Origin: Gavia stellata
Lineage: Eukaryota > Chordata > Aves > Gaviiformes > Gaviidae
Direction of reading: 5' to 3'
Assembly (NCBI RefSeq): GCF_030936135.1
Contig: NC_082595.1
Coordinates: 104,759,334-104,823,333 of the forward strand
Length of the DNA stretch: 64,000 nt
Below the pieces are notes generated by a model that did not search any database, had not been told where the DNA came from, and saw only the letters and a program-made list of their open reading frames with translations. Below are positions 1-12,728 of this stretch, piece by piece (positions within the stretch are counted from its first letter, which is position 1; each line of letters opens with the position of its first letter). The position numbers were made by a program, and so were the translations under genes.

Positions 1-650
1 CAGTAATTGGGTCTTTTTTCCCCCTCTGATTAAAAAAAACACCCAACAAACAACAAGCCAAGTGCAAATGGATCTTACAGTTCATTTTTTTCCATGTTCT
101 GTCAGTCCTCCTTAGAGCTCGTTCTTTTTTTTCCCACATGAGGAATGAAGAACAGAAAACCCCAAAGTATGTGTAAAATCCCAAGTTGCAGCTGTAAAGT
201 CGCAGCTCAGATACATTAATCTGTATATTTTTGGGTGCTCTTGGCTTCATGTCTTTATTATTTATTTACAGTTTATAATATGGTAACGTTTTCTCTGGGG
301 ATAGAAGAATATGCATATATTATTTACACCTTTTGATTTTGTCAAATAATGTCACACTTCATGCTTTCAGAGCGCTTGACAGCCCAATCCTCCTAGCAGT
401 CCCAAGAGTGAAGAAGAGGCAAGTGTGATCCACCACAGGCAGGCTTTGATTTGATAGTAAGTGAGCCTCACTGCTGCCCCGTTCTGATTTTGTGTACTGG
501 TGGTGCTGGCCAAGGTTGGGCAGCTGTGACAATTCTGCTGCCTGCCTCCGTCATCCATGTTCATACCATCTAGACCCAAGGAGGTGAAACCGTGAGAATT
601 TGAGGTGTTACTCAATGAGAACTGCCTGCTGTTGGCCAGCAGAAATGCTT
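1..650. other. Non-coding stretch; possible 3' UTR of a minus-strand transcript
   Basis: No recognised repeat. A minus open frame (367-615) gives an unrecognised Ser/Leu-rich peptide and lies downstream of the candidate stop at 651, so it would be UTR. Otherwise AT-rich intronic-type sequence. Confidence 0.4.
254..266 (-). promoter_or_regulatory. Two AATAAA poly(A)-signal hexamers, minus strand
   Basis: The plus strand has 'tttatt' at 254-259 and 261-266, i.e. AATAAA twice on the minus strand, about 390 bp below the candidate stop codon at 651. Such hexamers are common in AT-rich DNA; meaningful only if the minus-strand exons are real. Confidence 0.25.
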
Positions 651-683
651 TTAGTTATCGGTAACGCCTGCATGTTGCAATCC
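651..683 (-). CDS. Candidate terminal exon end, minus strand
   Basis: On the minus strand 'cctccttccttgtattacag' is a strong acceptor ending at 684. If joined in phase to the 2140-2221 candidate, the frame reads GLQHAGVTDN and stops at TAA (653-651). Sequence below 651 would then be 3' UTR, with AATAAA signals at 254-266. The ten-residue end is too short to judge. Confidence 0.2.
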   Translation of the reverse strand, partial: GLQHAGVTDN

Positions 684-2139
684 CTGTAATACAAGGAAGG
701 AGGTTATCCATCAAAAGAGGAGTTTGATCTGTGATTTTCATCTGTTAAAGCTGTATCAGCACTGGGGAGGTCAGGATACGTGTGTTTGACTAGGTAGGAA
801 CTAACCTTGGTGCGGGTGAATGCTGGACAGTCACAAGGGCAACACCTTTACCCTCTGCAAAAGCAGGGGAGGAAAGGGGAGGATCCGTTTTGAAAAGACC
901 ATTTTGGGAACATACCGAAAGCACTTCTCTGCTTTTGAATCAAAAGCAGCGGAGGGTAGGCCCTGTGAAAGAAAATTTTCCTCCTCAGAGTTTCATGACC
1001 CAAATTCCTTTTAACCCAGAATACTTTATCATGCTATAAGCTTTGGACCATTGCGATTGCTTGTCTTAAAAAGACATATTTTGATGGAACTTAATCTGAA
1101 TGTTCACTGTCTTATAGAATGTGCATGTAGCAGCATATTTGACGCAATTTGAATGCCAAACCGGTGAAATCTGTTTTTCCAGTATTTGTTCCCTAGACCC
1201 TCCCCTCCCAAGACACATGCCTTGTAGTAACACAAATTATATTGAATAAATATGGTCATGATGCTGGGACAAGAAAAATGTACCAGGATGTCCAAGAGCA
1301 AAAGGAGCATCTTGGTTTGGACTCTTACCAAGAACGACTAACTTACTTAACGTCTTTTGAAATTGCAGCTCCTTCTCTTCCAGCTAAAACTAACGGTCTA
1401 GGATAGATGCATGGCACAATGATGATATCTGCTCAACTGGAGGGAATTCACTTCATAGACGCTTATGCATCTTGTCATGATGAAATGGTATTTGGTGGAT
1501 TTTAAAATGACAGACTGCTCAGGTACATGACAGGTATGTCATGAAATGTAAGATCACAAGACACCATGTACCTTCAGTTCTCTGCAAGGGCAGGCAGCAG
1601 CTGTCTTACACGTGTGGTCCAGAGTTGCCCACAGATGTCTGCTCTGTGTCCCTCTCTCTGTATCACGAGCTACTAAATGTATCCCAGTACTCTGGAAGAA
1701 CATGAAGACTAAAAGCCAAAGTATAGCATGCCCTTGAGAAAGAGGAGGAGCCATCGTGGGCATTGCCTCGAGGCTCCTGTAATAGCCAGGAGCTGACCAG
1801 AGGTCCCGTGGCAGACCTGGGGCTGGACCTGCTGTATGCTGCTTTATTATTTGTCCTCTAGAGAACCGAAGAGCAGGCTGCTACCTCAACTCTTCTCCTT
1901 TATTTTCAGTATTAAGGACAGATTTTTTCCTTCACTTTTGCAATTCTTGCATGATTTCGGTCCCCCTTCTGTTTTGAAAGGCTGGATTAGAAAAGTAATT
2001 TAAAAACTTCTTTGTTGCATTGGCTAAAAGTATCTTCCGCTATTTGTTTGCTCCAGGTCTTTTGCATCTATGTCTCTGCCTCTGATCTGTGTACCTGACC
2101 TGCAAAGGTGGAATTTGGACGTAGTTTTGAGTGTCTCAC
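684..2139. other. No gene seen
   Basis: Ordinary AT-rich sequence without recognisable repeats or coding structure. A minus donor-like 'ttggtaagag' at about 1325-1334 lacks a convincing acceptor. Confidence 0.5.
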
Positions 2140-2221
2140 CATGATGGCGTGGTCACCACTGACAGCTCTCTGTGTCAACCTGTAGCAGTAGTTTCTCATG
2201 TTGTAGATGAGGAGTAAACGT
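2140..2221 (-). CDS. Candidate internal exon, minus strand (27 codons)
   Basis: On the minus strand 'gtatttgcttttcag' precedes the segment and 'atcatg|gtgagac' follows it; both sites are good. The 82 nt read as one leading base plus 27 open codons and end on a codon boundary. The peptide contains LLLIYNMRNYCYRLTQRAV. I do not recognise it. Codon content is ordinary. The next candidate exon downstream (651-683) starts in the matching phase. Such acceptor/donor pairs do occur by chance in 64 kb, so this remains a guess. Confidence 0.25.
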
Positions 2222-4717
2222 CTGAAAAGCAAATACAGTTGTAAAGCCCAGTGAAAGAGACATTAATTTCCTCTTTCTGAAAATGCATCATCATTCCCAT
2301 TTCAAAGATAAGGGAATGCGTCCATAGAAAACAAAACCATCTATTTAATTGTGTTTCTGTCAGGAGCGTTGTTTGAAAATGTTGGCCATTTGTGACATAT
2401 TTTAGAGACTGAAGGACTTTTCATAGGAACCACTGTCGGTAACTTCAGGAAGCTTTTCTGTCTTGCACAACCCAGTTGGCTCAGACTGGGTGGTGTCTGT
2501 CCACTGAGACTGCTGTCAAGCCAGTGGGTGATGTGCGGGTGGCACTTGCAGGGTGGTCAGCAGTCACTGAAGGCCACAAGTTTACTATCTAGAGACTAGT
2601 AAGAATGTACAAAAACAGGATCCTAGATGGCCTGTTTGCTATACCTTGAATAAGACTATTCTTTCAAAGTTTTTCTGTTACATCTATATCCTACAGCCAG
2701 AATGACTATCTTGAAGATAGCAACAAAAAAGGTTCTCCAAGTACGTGATTGCTATATATGTGAAAGATACATGTTTACTATTCTAAAAAAAAATCCATTA
2801 TCCTTTTACTGCTGGGACAGCTGAAGTTTAGAAAAGATGGACATGCAGAAGTTACTGCTGAATTGGCCACTGGTTTATGTCCTATGCCCAGACTCTCCTT
2901 CCCCAACATGCAGAGAGATTTAAGCCTTCTTGGAACGAGATGCAAGCATCCAGCATACACGGTACTCAGCTGCCTTCCACTGGTTGATAGAAAATTATAG
3001 TATTAAATATAGCATTAAATCCACTTTTCCCAACAACTGAAAGCTTCAGAGATTCGCGTCTGCCTAACCCTTATTTTAGGACCTCCTGCAAAGGCAGGTT
3101 CTCTGCTCCTTTGACGAAAAATCTGAACTGGCCCATGATTTTCTTTCTTTCTATTGTTAAAAACAATGCCCGCAGTTGAAGTAAAAGATGGCTTGATAGG
3201 TAAGAGCAGTAAGTTCATTAGTATAGAGGTGCAGAGGTAAAAGTCAGAGGTAGCTGTGGAGTTTGGGAGATCAGACAAGTTTAGTTAAGCGGCTTCTGTC
3301 CGGGTTGTCGTAGTATTGCAGCTGTAGACTGGAGAGGCTCCTTACTGTTCGGCGCACTAAAGAAACACTGGCAGGTCAAGGAGAGTTCATGGAAAAGATG
3401 GGATGACTTAGGTGCCTGTGCTGATGTAGTGAAGCATGTAGAGAGAAGCTCTGCATGTGGCAGAGCTCCCCGGGGTTCAGGCAAGGCCAGGAGTCCCCTG
3501 AGCCTTGGCAGCACTCCTGTCTACACCCTGCGCCGCGCTCCCGCGTGCCAGAGCAGCCCTTTGGATGTTTTTCATGATCTGTAGCAAGGTTTTCCCTAGG
3601 CCCATATGTTTTCCCTTTTGTATAGGGCTCTGCTTCCTTGCCTGAGGAACAGTTGCAGACATCTATTTCCCTCATCCTTTCTGAGCCCTTTTCTAAGCTT
3701 CCTTCCCTCCGCAAGTCTTTGATATATTCCCTTCCCTTCCTGATCTGAAGACTGGTAAGCACAGCAGGTGAGGAGCGTTAGTGCTGCATCTGCTGCTAAT
3801 TGGGCTCCCAGGCTCATTCAGATAGCGCTGGCAAGTGATGCACTGAGTTAATCAGAGCCGGGGTTTGTAGGAGAATGTTCATATTATGTAGGGTAAGCAG
3901 AGATTTGCATGTCAGCTTTTCAGATTGGAGCTTACTAAAATGAGACTGGCTGCTGCTTTCTGTTGTCGGTCTCCCCGTGGCCCCCATTTACCTGGGGTGT
4001 CTCGGCACCTTTGCTATATTTATCCTCGCAGCAGCCCGGGAGCGTGAGTGGGGCCCGGGAGCGTGAGTGGGGCCGCCATCCCGGGCTAGGAGATAATGCC
4101 TGGGAGTCTGGGGTTTAGGGAGGAGGTTAAGCAGCGTGTTGCGTTGGTGGTGCTGCTGGCTTAAGCAGATTCCTGGCCGTTTCTTCCTCCAGCAGCAGGT
4201 GAAGTGCTGATACACGTTTCCTTCTGCCGCCCCTGCTAGGAGGGCAGCCGCCCTGCAAAGGGGGCTGGAGAGGCAGCCGGGGAGGAGGGGGCTGCATCCA
4301 TCTCAAAACGGCAGCGGCTAACGCTGTCCGAGCGCATCTGGCACTGCCGAGGAGATTCTTCCACCTGGCTTGGACAACACGTTGGCTTTGCAGCCTTCCT
4401 GCTGGTTACTTATTCCAGCCCCTGTGCCGCCACGGGCTTCCCCAGCCTCCCCTCTTCTCCTACAGTTTTGCTGCTGTAGCTGATTGATTGTGGCTCCTTT
4501 AAGCAGTCCAATGCAAAATTACCCTCCTCCCTTCCAAATACAACAAAAATCTTGCTTTTAACATCTTTCCGTTCAGTAATTCAGTTTCCAGGGTAGTGCC
4601 TGTGGGCTCTCAGGGCAGCGCAAGTGTGGAGGCAGCAAATGGCAGGCAGGGGAAAGACAAGAACTTCTTAGGGCTGACTTTGCTTTTGAAGCCAAGGTAT
4701 CCGCTAACTACAGCTTT
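2222..4717. other. No gene seen; GC rises toward 4000-4440
   Basis: Open frames at 3281-3817 on the minus strand overlap each other in several frames and have no family resemblance. The 4000-4440 part is GC-rich with scattered CpG ('cccgggagcg', 'gccgccatcccggg', 'aacggcagcggctaacg'), short of a clear CpG island by eye. An alternative promoter cannot be excluded. Confidence 0.45.
4035..4072 (+). repeat. Perfect 19-bp tandem duplication
   Basis: 'cccgggagcgtgagtgggg' occurs twice head to tail (4035-4053 and 4054-4072) in the GC-rich stretch. Confidence 0.9.
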
Positions 4718-4805
4718 TTGCCTAAGGTCATGCAAGAGCGATTGGCAGAGCAAAGAACTGAAGTGGGTCTCCCCAGATCCAGGTTACCACTCTAACCCCA
4801 GGACT
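4718..4805 (-). mobile_element. MIR-like SINE relic
   Basis: 'gcctaaggtcatgcaagagcg', 'ggcagagcaaagaactgaa', 'gggtctcc', 'gatccaggttaccactctaacccc' follow the order of the complement of a MIR-type amniote SINE: ttgcccaaggtcacac, ggcagagc..gaa, ggtctcc, ctaaccac. Strongly diverged. Assigned from motif order only. Confidence 0.6.
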
Positions 4806-7800
4806 GTTTTTCTTCCAGCACTTGAAAATGGTCTGAACCTCCCATGAGGTAGTTTGTGAGAGCTTTTTAGGCGAAGATTTTGCTCTAAAAAAGCACGACT
4901 GTTTGCTTTGTAAGGGGAAGCTCTTGTTCCTGTTTCCTTTCTGATGTATCCCTTCTGTTCTTGGCTTGCTAGCTTGATGATATCACTCCCCGTGCATTGG
5001 GCAAAAGCTGTTTTCCCTCTATTCAAAGAGCCAGGAGGAGCAGCTGCTGCGCCGACTCTCATCTCTAGCTCTTCCCGCGCTCCTGCGGCATGCCGGTGGG
5101 AGCTAGGACCAAGGAGGCATGCGGAGAACACAGATGGAAAAGTGAATTTGCTATGTCATCCTTGAGTCTCCCAAGCCACGAAGTGGTTTGCTGGTGTTTG
5201 TTCAGGAAGGATCCAGAGTTTGTGCAGCGTCTCTGGGGAACTGCCGATAACCGGGTATGGAACGCTCCCGGGGTCTTTGTCAAAAGCACCTGTGGCAGAG
5301 CGGGTGAAGTCCTCCCCAGCTGGCGCCTTCCCTGCGACACGGCGTGGGAAATGAATGCTTAGTACCTTCCGCCTCCTGCCGCAGGATGCCCAAATCGTGG
5401 GTATGGGTACGACGGCACCTTTTGGTTGCCTGCACGCAGTGGAAAAACTGTATGAGCAATTCGTTTCCCTTCCGTGCCCTCCTTACAGGCAGCTTCCTTC
5501 AGTCAGGTACTCTGAGCCCCGCTTCTTCCAGAGGACCATGGTCCGTTCGGGTCTTCGGTGCTTAACTCCGCTGAATTTATGTGTATGGTAACGCTTAAAC
5601 CCGCTCCTCTTTTTTTATGTCCTTTTCCAACGGTGATATCTCATCCTTTTTATAAATAGAGTAATTGCTTCAGCACTATCCACAGCTCAGTCGTGCAGGT
5701 GCCTGGGTAAATTATCCCATGCATGCATCTAGTATTCACTCCGGCAGTCTTCCATAATTGACAATTAATTTGTGAATCTTTTTCCATGCTGTTCTTTCAC
5801 CTTGAGTGCTGGGCGTACTGGATCTCTGCCACCTCATATTTCTCGGATAAAGTCACTGTGGCTTCTTGTCTTACAATGTCTGACTCCGAACCAGTGCAAC
5901 TTGTTGAAAAAAAATCTGCAAAACGCAGCGTGCGTTGGAAGATTCATTTGAAAAGGCGGAATAGCTGCTGGAGAACAGTCTCTGTAAAACAAGGAGAAAG
6001 TAAAAAATCTTGTTCTATCCAGAGAAATTTCAAGGGAAGGTATTTACCAAATAATGCAATTAGTCAATGCCTTTGTCACAACCCTTGCATTCTTCATTCT
6101 TTTGTTGTGTGAAGAGAGGATGATATAATTCATTTTCTGGGATGCCTTATGTCCGTCCTATTCAAATGTATGAAATTCCACTGCGGTGATGCTTTGATTC
6201 CTAACCTTTAAAAGTTATGAGCTGTGACAGAGAAAATTATAAACTCCCATTTGTTTTGTGTGCTTGTGTGGGGAAATTCTGTCTCAGTCCAAGCACCATG
6301 AAGCCTACAGCGCCTTAAACTGATTTATGAAGCCTTTTCCTTGATTTGCTTGCAGCTGGTACGTGTAAGTCCAAATTCAGTTACCACACCTGCAGTAAAT
6401 CAGCAATATATAAATGTTTCCTAACTTGGGAGAAAATCCATTAGTGGTTGGATTAAACCTTTAAAAGACTCTTATTTCCTGAGTGTTAGGCTACTATAAC
6501 TTTTATGTGTGATTTTAACACATTTTGAAGTGTTAGGCAAACTACAAAGAGCTATTGAGTATGTAGGTGATGGTTGTTAATGTATTTTAAGAACGGTTTG
6601 CTTCTAATAAAAAGGGCTCTGTCATGTAAATGTTGATATATCAGCTCTAATGAGGGGGTTATAAAGCAGTAAGAAGTTGGTGACTTGCTAGGTTTTGTTG
6701 TTTTCTGAACCTAAGAGACCATCTCTGCCTTTGTAATACCATTTAGGTTTCATTAGGGACAAGGAAAAAGCTTTACAGAGTGACAGGAGAAATGAGCCAG
6801 TATTTGCTAATAAACGTCTCCCTCCTCCATCTTCTCCATCCTCTTCTTCCCTTTGCAGTCACAGGGATCTGAGCTGGGAGCGGAGGGTGACCCGAAGCCT
6901 CCCTCCATATCCCCAGCCGCAAAGGGGGAGGATGCCCGTGCGTACGGCCATGCTATAAGCTGAATTACCCAACTGCTTGAGCGTGTTCCGTCTCGGCAGA
7001 AGGAGTTAGGACCTCAGCGGTGGAGCGGGCTGGCGTTTCGTGGTGGTAAATCGGGCCAGGCACGCGGTGCCCCATTAGATCTGCCATCTACGCTGCTCAT
7101 TTGAGCATTTCCACTGCGTTAAAATAAGGCAGAGCGTAAACGGTTCAAGCACAGTAAGTCTTGGGTAACCCATGCCATTTTGCTGTCATGCTGTTCGCCA
7201 TACGGACGCCACTTGCATGAACCACTGGGCAGTGGCAAAATTTGGAGGTCTGCCTTACAATTTTGTCTTCTTTCTACTCCTGCAATTCCCTCTCTCCTTC
7301 CTTCCCTCTGTCTTTCCTTCCCTCTTGCACCTCCCAAAATATATTTCAGCCAACATATCTGAGCAGGTACAGAGAAGTAAACAACTTGCATCACTACACT
7401 AAATTGCTTTCTTTCCCTTTTCCTCCTCAAAAGCACAGAAGGGAATAGAAAAGAAAGATTAGTTGTGTCGGAGCTCCATCCTGGTGCCGTTCCCGTGCCA
7501 TGGATTGCTCAGAGCTGAGCATGTACGCTTTGTCTGGGATAAATAACAGTGAAACTCGGTCTCAATTTTCCCTGCAGTTTCTCCCACTTGCATTCATTTT
7601 AAAATTTCATTCCTCACTCTCATTATTGCGAGCCCTGCCATGCCGTGCCCAGGGGAGGCAGGTAAAACATTTTTATTTACTTTTGGTTTGGTTTGGTTCC
7701 ACTTTTAACTTCCTCTCTTCTTCGCATTTTTTGTGTATTTTGTTTTGTTTTCCAGTGACTTTGGGAGGAAGGGGGGCCACAAGGAAGGAGTGACGTTTAT

Positions 7801-10042
7801 ACCATGTGTGGGACGCCTTCAAATGTAAATCCATCTCCTTCAGCGTTAGACTGCTGGCTAATTCTTTCCCTATACGTTCGTCTCGGTTTGTGCTTACCGT
7901 CTCCACCACTGGTTGTAGTCTTGATCTCAAAAACATCTACGTGGAATGAAGAGCACCAGGAGTTGAGGAAATTTTGGAGTTCTGGATTGGATTGTTTAGA
8001 TTATCATTGGATAATGGATTATTTGGCAGTTTAGGGGTACCAGTCAAACTACGATTTTGCAGTCCAAAAGCCTGGGCAGCAGCAGAGCTTTAAAGACTTC
8101 ACCCTTTTCCTGTGTATTCGTTCTCCCTGCAGCCTTTTCAGGCTGCCTGTTCAGTTGTGCTGATGCTGTGGTTTGAGAGCCATGCCATGAACCAGATTAT
8201 CAGCTGGTCTGAGCTAAAAATAATCCCTCATCGTAGGCAGGAGGGGAGCACTGGTGGGTTTTTTTCTACCTGCCTCAGTTCACCACTTTGCAGGATGACT
8301 CCACAGATGGTTGCAACAGCTCAAACCCAGGGACATCGTGGTGATGTGCAAGGATGGGAACAAGACACTAGAGGTTGGGGAGAGGTAGGAACTCCGTAAA
8401 CCAGCTTTCCCCTAGAAATTTTGGCTTCCCACCTGGCAGCTGCGTTTTGATGCACCTTGCTGCAAAGGTTTTCAGATGTTTCCACCATGCATCTCTAATA
8501 ATTTCTGCTCTTGCAGCAGCTACCATATTAGTATCTCAGTGCCGGCGCTCTGTGGTCGGTAAGTTAATGCAAGCCCACCTTCGCTAGCAGCTGCTGTGGT
8601 TGCTGAGGCAGAGACACACATCCCATTTGGTCGCTGTTGATCTGAGAACAGCAACCTTTGCAGAAGGCCAGAGCAATAAAGTATTAAACCACAGCCACTA
8701 AATCTGCAAGAGCACATCTGTCAAAACACCCAAATATAAAAGGTAACGTAAGCTTCCCCTCTGCAGCGTTACTCAAAAGGGACATCGACTGATACCAAAT
8801 TTACAGAGCGACTTCCAAATCAGTGACTAAATGGCTTCTGGGTGAGGATGATGAGTATTTCCCTATCTGCATGACAGATAGGTGAGGATGAGGAGGAGTT
8901 TGCGGAAGAGGCTCAGGAGACCGAGATGCTCTCCGCCTGTTGATAATGGAAGAACCATGGGCAAACCCATGTGGGTTAGCAGACCACTAGACTGTTTAAA
9001 CGCTCTTAAGGGGCAAAGTTCAATCAGCTTTCACTCCAAAGAGCATTATCAGTGTATAACACTAATCCTATGTAACGGTACTCTAGCCTGACACAGGTAC
9101 CGTGAAGTAGATTTTGGTGACTTAGATTGCCCTTACTGGTTTAGCAAAGACATTAAGATGCTGTCAAAGTTGACAGGCCAAAATACTTCCTTAAAATACA
9201 CTGCTCTTCTGATTGATGGCAGCGAGTCTTTGCCCCGAGCGGTTATCAATAGTTAACATGCTGTGAACTCTGTAATATTAAAATTACTGCCCCGTTACTT
9301 TTGATCCTCTTGACTTTGGTAGTGTTTGGTTGTAGCATTTGTTTTATTTTTTGGAGGGGTTGTTTTTTTCCTTTAGCTGTGACCATTGTGCCTTGAACTT
9401 GGAAGTGCTCTGCTCGGTCAGTCGGGTGCTCGTGTCCCTGTGTGCGCCATGCCAGAGTGGGTCTAGGGGATGGTGTAGCCTGCACTCAGATAGTACTGGG
9501 TCAGATTTCAGCTCTTCCAACCTCTGCAGTGTCATTTTGGGGTTAATTTTAAAGCACATGGTAGAAGCAGGAGGGAAGTCATCTTAAAATATTCACAGAT
9601 ATTCAGATGCACAGGAGGGTTGTAGCGGAGATTTCCTAATCCTTCCCTGTTCAAGGAAAGAAGTAGAAAAAATTCTGCAGGTCGCTCAAATCCTCGCTCA
9701 GAAAACGGCGGATTTATTGTGGCTGGAGACATCCTGCTGTTAGGGTTGCTGGGAAGGAGAGGGCCCCCAAGGTTCCTATTCATGCACGATAGTCCTATTT
9801 TCCCCCATTTCTTTCTTTTATTTTTCCCACCGCTTTATAGGGCATTACCGCGCTCTTGCCCCCCACCCCTCCCCGGCTGTGTGTGCCTCTCCATCTCTGC
9901 ACATTGTGTTGCTTTTCCCCCGCTGTGCCACTCTCCTGTGTGCAACGGCAGCAGCAAAGTAAAATCGACTGAAACGCTGATCTCTGAAGCACTGGCACAC
10001 AGTGCTTTAGAGATTAGGATTTTAGTGCATTATACTCAGCTG
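4806..10042. other. No gene seen
   Basis: Several plus frames of 70-108 codons (5090-5362, 5786-6112, 7172-7448, 7500-7793) have no recognised domain and no supporting splice pair. 7260-7340 is a pyrimidine-rich run (ctcc/ttcc). 7685-7697 is a short (ggttt) run. No transposon recognised. Confidence 0.45.
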
Positions 10043-10256
10043 CTAGCAGAGCAGAGCGCTGTGACAAGGAAACACAATGCCGGAGCCAGGGGTTCTGACT
10101 TGGAGCTGTAGCCCCGGTCCCTCCAGGCAAAGCACTTTGCGCTTCTCCTCCCGCAAAACATTTTGGTGAGCGTACGCATGGAGGGGCTTGAGTTTACTCA
10201 GTAGACGAAGAGGGATATCCATGGGCAGGTTGAGAGCCTTTTCATCCAAATCACGT
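10043..10256 (-). CDS. Candidate exon, minus strand (up to 70 codons)
   Basis: Minus 'aagctatttctttcttaacaatag' is a fair acceptor just above 10256. The frame then reads RDLDEKALNLPMDIPLRLLS, KLKPLHAYAHQNVLREEKRK, then VLCLEGPGLQLQ and on to a TAG at 10043. The first half has balanced, soluble-protein composition with no odd runs. No strong donor is present ('caa|gtcaga' near 10108 is the best), so it would be either a terminal exon or a chance frame. Not recognised. Confidence 0.25.
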
Positions 10257-12728
10257 CTATTGTTAAGAAAGAAATAGCTTACTAACAAAATAAAAGAAAA
10301 AAGTTTTTATGGCAAGATTTTCCCACATATTCTTGTATGTACATCCTCATTCTTTCTTTTCCTTTGCTATATTTAGCTTTTTTATTTTCCCAGAAGCTAC
10401 GGAAGATAGATATTTTTCCTCTTGTTCCCATAGACTCGCAAGCTTGTGTTGCTGCTGTAGCACTTTGCTCTAGATCCTGGTCTCTTCTTCGAGGTTCTTG
10501 GACGATACAGGTGGTTTGGAAAATGCAGTCTAGTACGAGAACTAAAAGTAGGCTTGCCGCTTGTCCGGTTTCCAGCGAGCCTGGCTGGGTTTTGCTGCGG
10601 ACTTGCCAATTGCCACCGGAGCTACTTACTGCCTGTGTGCAGGTTAGTCTGTAAGTACCCACGGCCAATTCTGGAAGGTGGACGACGGGATTATTTTTGT
10701 ACTTCAAAGAAGGCCGTGCTAATTAATGCCCTCAGCTAGTGTCTGCTCTTCATTGATTTTGAAAGGATCATTACTTAACGACATAAAGTAATTTTAAAAA
10801 CTTGGTAACCTCTAATATCTTTATCAAATATCAGATAATCACACATTTTTCGGTGTATAGTTTTTCCATTGGCTTAAGGCCACTTAGTTATATAAATATT
10901 AACGCTTTCTACTGCTAGGTTTAAATCCTATTTAAAAGTGCTTCTATTCTGTATTCAGAAAGGAAGGAAATAATATCAGGCACCAGAAGAAATTCTCTCT
11001 TCTGGAACAACGAAATATTTCTCCGGCACAGGCTGAGGTTTGTGCTGTGTGCAGATGTTGGTGAGCATCTGCCTCTCGCTAGCTCTTGCTCTGTTCAGAA
11101 GCTCTTGCCGCTGCTTGCTTTTGGCATCCCATTTCTCCTCCTCCTCAGCACTGTGCTTGGTTCCTCTTCCCTCTCATTTTCTTGTAACTTTGTCCATTGC
11201 ACAATGGTAGCTACTTTTAGCAACAAATTTACTTTCTCCTGGCATGTAGTCCTGCACTTTCAGCGATCTCTGATAACCTCTCTCAAATTTACAGTCTTGC
11301 CCAGTGCATTGACGGATTCAGAGAGGATTTTACCCAGCTGTAGTTCATGCTCTGCTCTCTACCCCCTTCTCCCAACGTTTTTTTCCTTTTCTTTCCCTGC
11401 TCCTGAATTTGCTACCTTCCACTTATTGTCCTCTTTCGACCTGTCTTCTTTTCTGTATTTTCCATATAAAAGCAGAGTCTGGTAGCTTTGAAGCATCCCA
11501 CAAGTGGCCATTTGTATTTCTGTTGTCTCTTTTCCCTTGTAAACACGAGAAGGTGGCACTCGCCTTGCTGAGGTTAGGCACAGTGGGAAATAAAAGACGA
11601 GAGTCCTTGAGCTCAAGTCCTCCTTAGTGTAAGTTGAAGCACACACCTGGCTGCTGTGCACGCGGACCGGGAGTCGCATACGCATGAGCCATCCCGTACC
11701 CCATCTGTGTGGCTACAGACATCCCCTCTCTAATCATCTGGAAGCATTGAGCCCACACTCGAGCCGTGGGGGCTGCCTGGGATCTGCTCTTGGTCCCCTC
11801 CAGTCCCCCTGGGTTCTGGCTCTGAAGAGCCTCCCCTGCTCATCTTCTCTCTTTGAGAAGATGCTGAAAAAGCAGTCCTGGGAGGGGAAGCAAGACAAGG
11901 GAGAGGAAAATATCAGAGGCAGTGAAGTGGCAGAAGGGTCAAGAAAAGTAGGGATGAATTACAGCCTTTCAGCCGTAGCCAGGAAAAGCACACCAGAGAC
12001 TGTGATGGGTGTTTCTCCAGAGGGAGGACGCAGGCCAGAGAGCTTCCAGCACATGCTATACCTTGTAAATAAATAAACAAATAAATAAGTAATGTGCCTA
12101 TGGCAGAATTGTGAATATAATAGAGTTGCAAAATAGAAAATACCTGAATTTTTCCACAAATGGGAGTGTTGTACAAGGGGGAATCCAATTATAAAACCCT
12201 GCTTTTCACCTGAAGCGGCAGATTCTAGGTGAACAGTACCACTGTCAGGGTTGGTCCCCTGAGTGACAGTCCCCGGTCTGCTGCCAACACACACGTGGCT
12301 TAGATGGGCGGTGAGCTGTCTTGGGCACTATGTATTTTGTAGGATTTAGTAGCATTTCCCAGCTCTCACATACGGTGCCTGTCCTGGAAGTGGCTTGGCA
12401 CTGTGTTCACCATCCCTCGTGTGCCGTGTTTTCCATGCGCAGGAACAGGGACCCTGACAGTGGATGCCCGTTGGGGACCCACGGTGGCATGGTGAGCTGC
12501 TCTGCAGTCCAGAGGCAGCTGTAGAACGTGATGCAGCTGATAATGTGTTTGAGAAGCGTGAAAATGAAGAATTGCATTGGAACTTTGCTTCTCTAAGTAA
12601 AAGATAGGAAAAGTCTTGCAATTGAGAAATTTTGTTCTTGATTAACCCTTATCAGACATAACCTTGTTCGTACGTGCTAGCCCATCTAATATGCACATCT
12701 GACCCATAAAGGTACAGGACCGTTGCTA
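10257..12728. other. No gene seen; overlapping open frames at 10282-10707
   Basis: 10282-10707 is open on the minus strand (141 codons) and 10337-10654 on the plus strand, so stop codons are simply sparse here. The plus frame has acceptor-like 'cctcttgttcccatag' (10431) and donor-like 'gtgcag|gttagt' (10643), but the peptide is not protein-like. 11841-11863 holds a 9-bp hairpin (catcttctc / gagaagatg). 12065-12090 is an (aaat)n run. Confidence 0.4.

Noticed and set aside
367..615. 82-codon minus-strand open frame
   Set aside because: No good acceptor in its own frame; it lies below the stop of the better-supported reading after the acceptor at 684, so at most 3' UTR.
8880..8943. Acidic frame GEDEEEFAEEAQETEMLSAC after 'gcatgacag'
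   Set aside because: Arises from a local gag/gat-rich repeat; poor acceptor and no upstream partner exon.
10337..10654. Plus-strand exon candidate with acceptor at 10431 and donor at 10643
   Set aside because: Only one frame is open, its peptide is not protein-like, and the opposite strand is open over the same interval, so stop scarcity explains it.
11841..11863. 9-bp stem hairpin as a possible small RNA
   Set aside because: Stem far too short for a microRNA precursor and no extended pairing around it.
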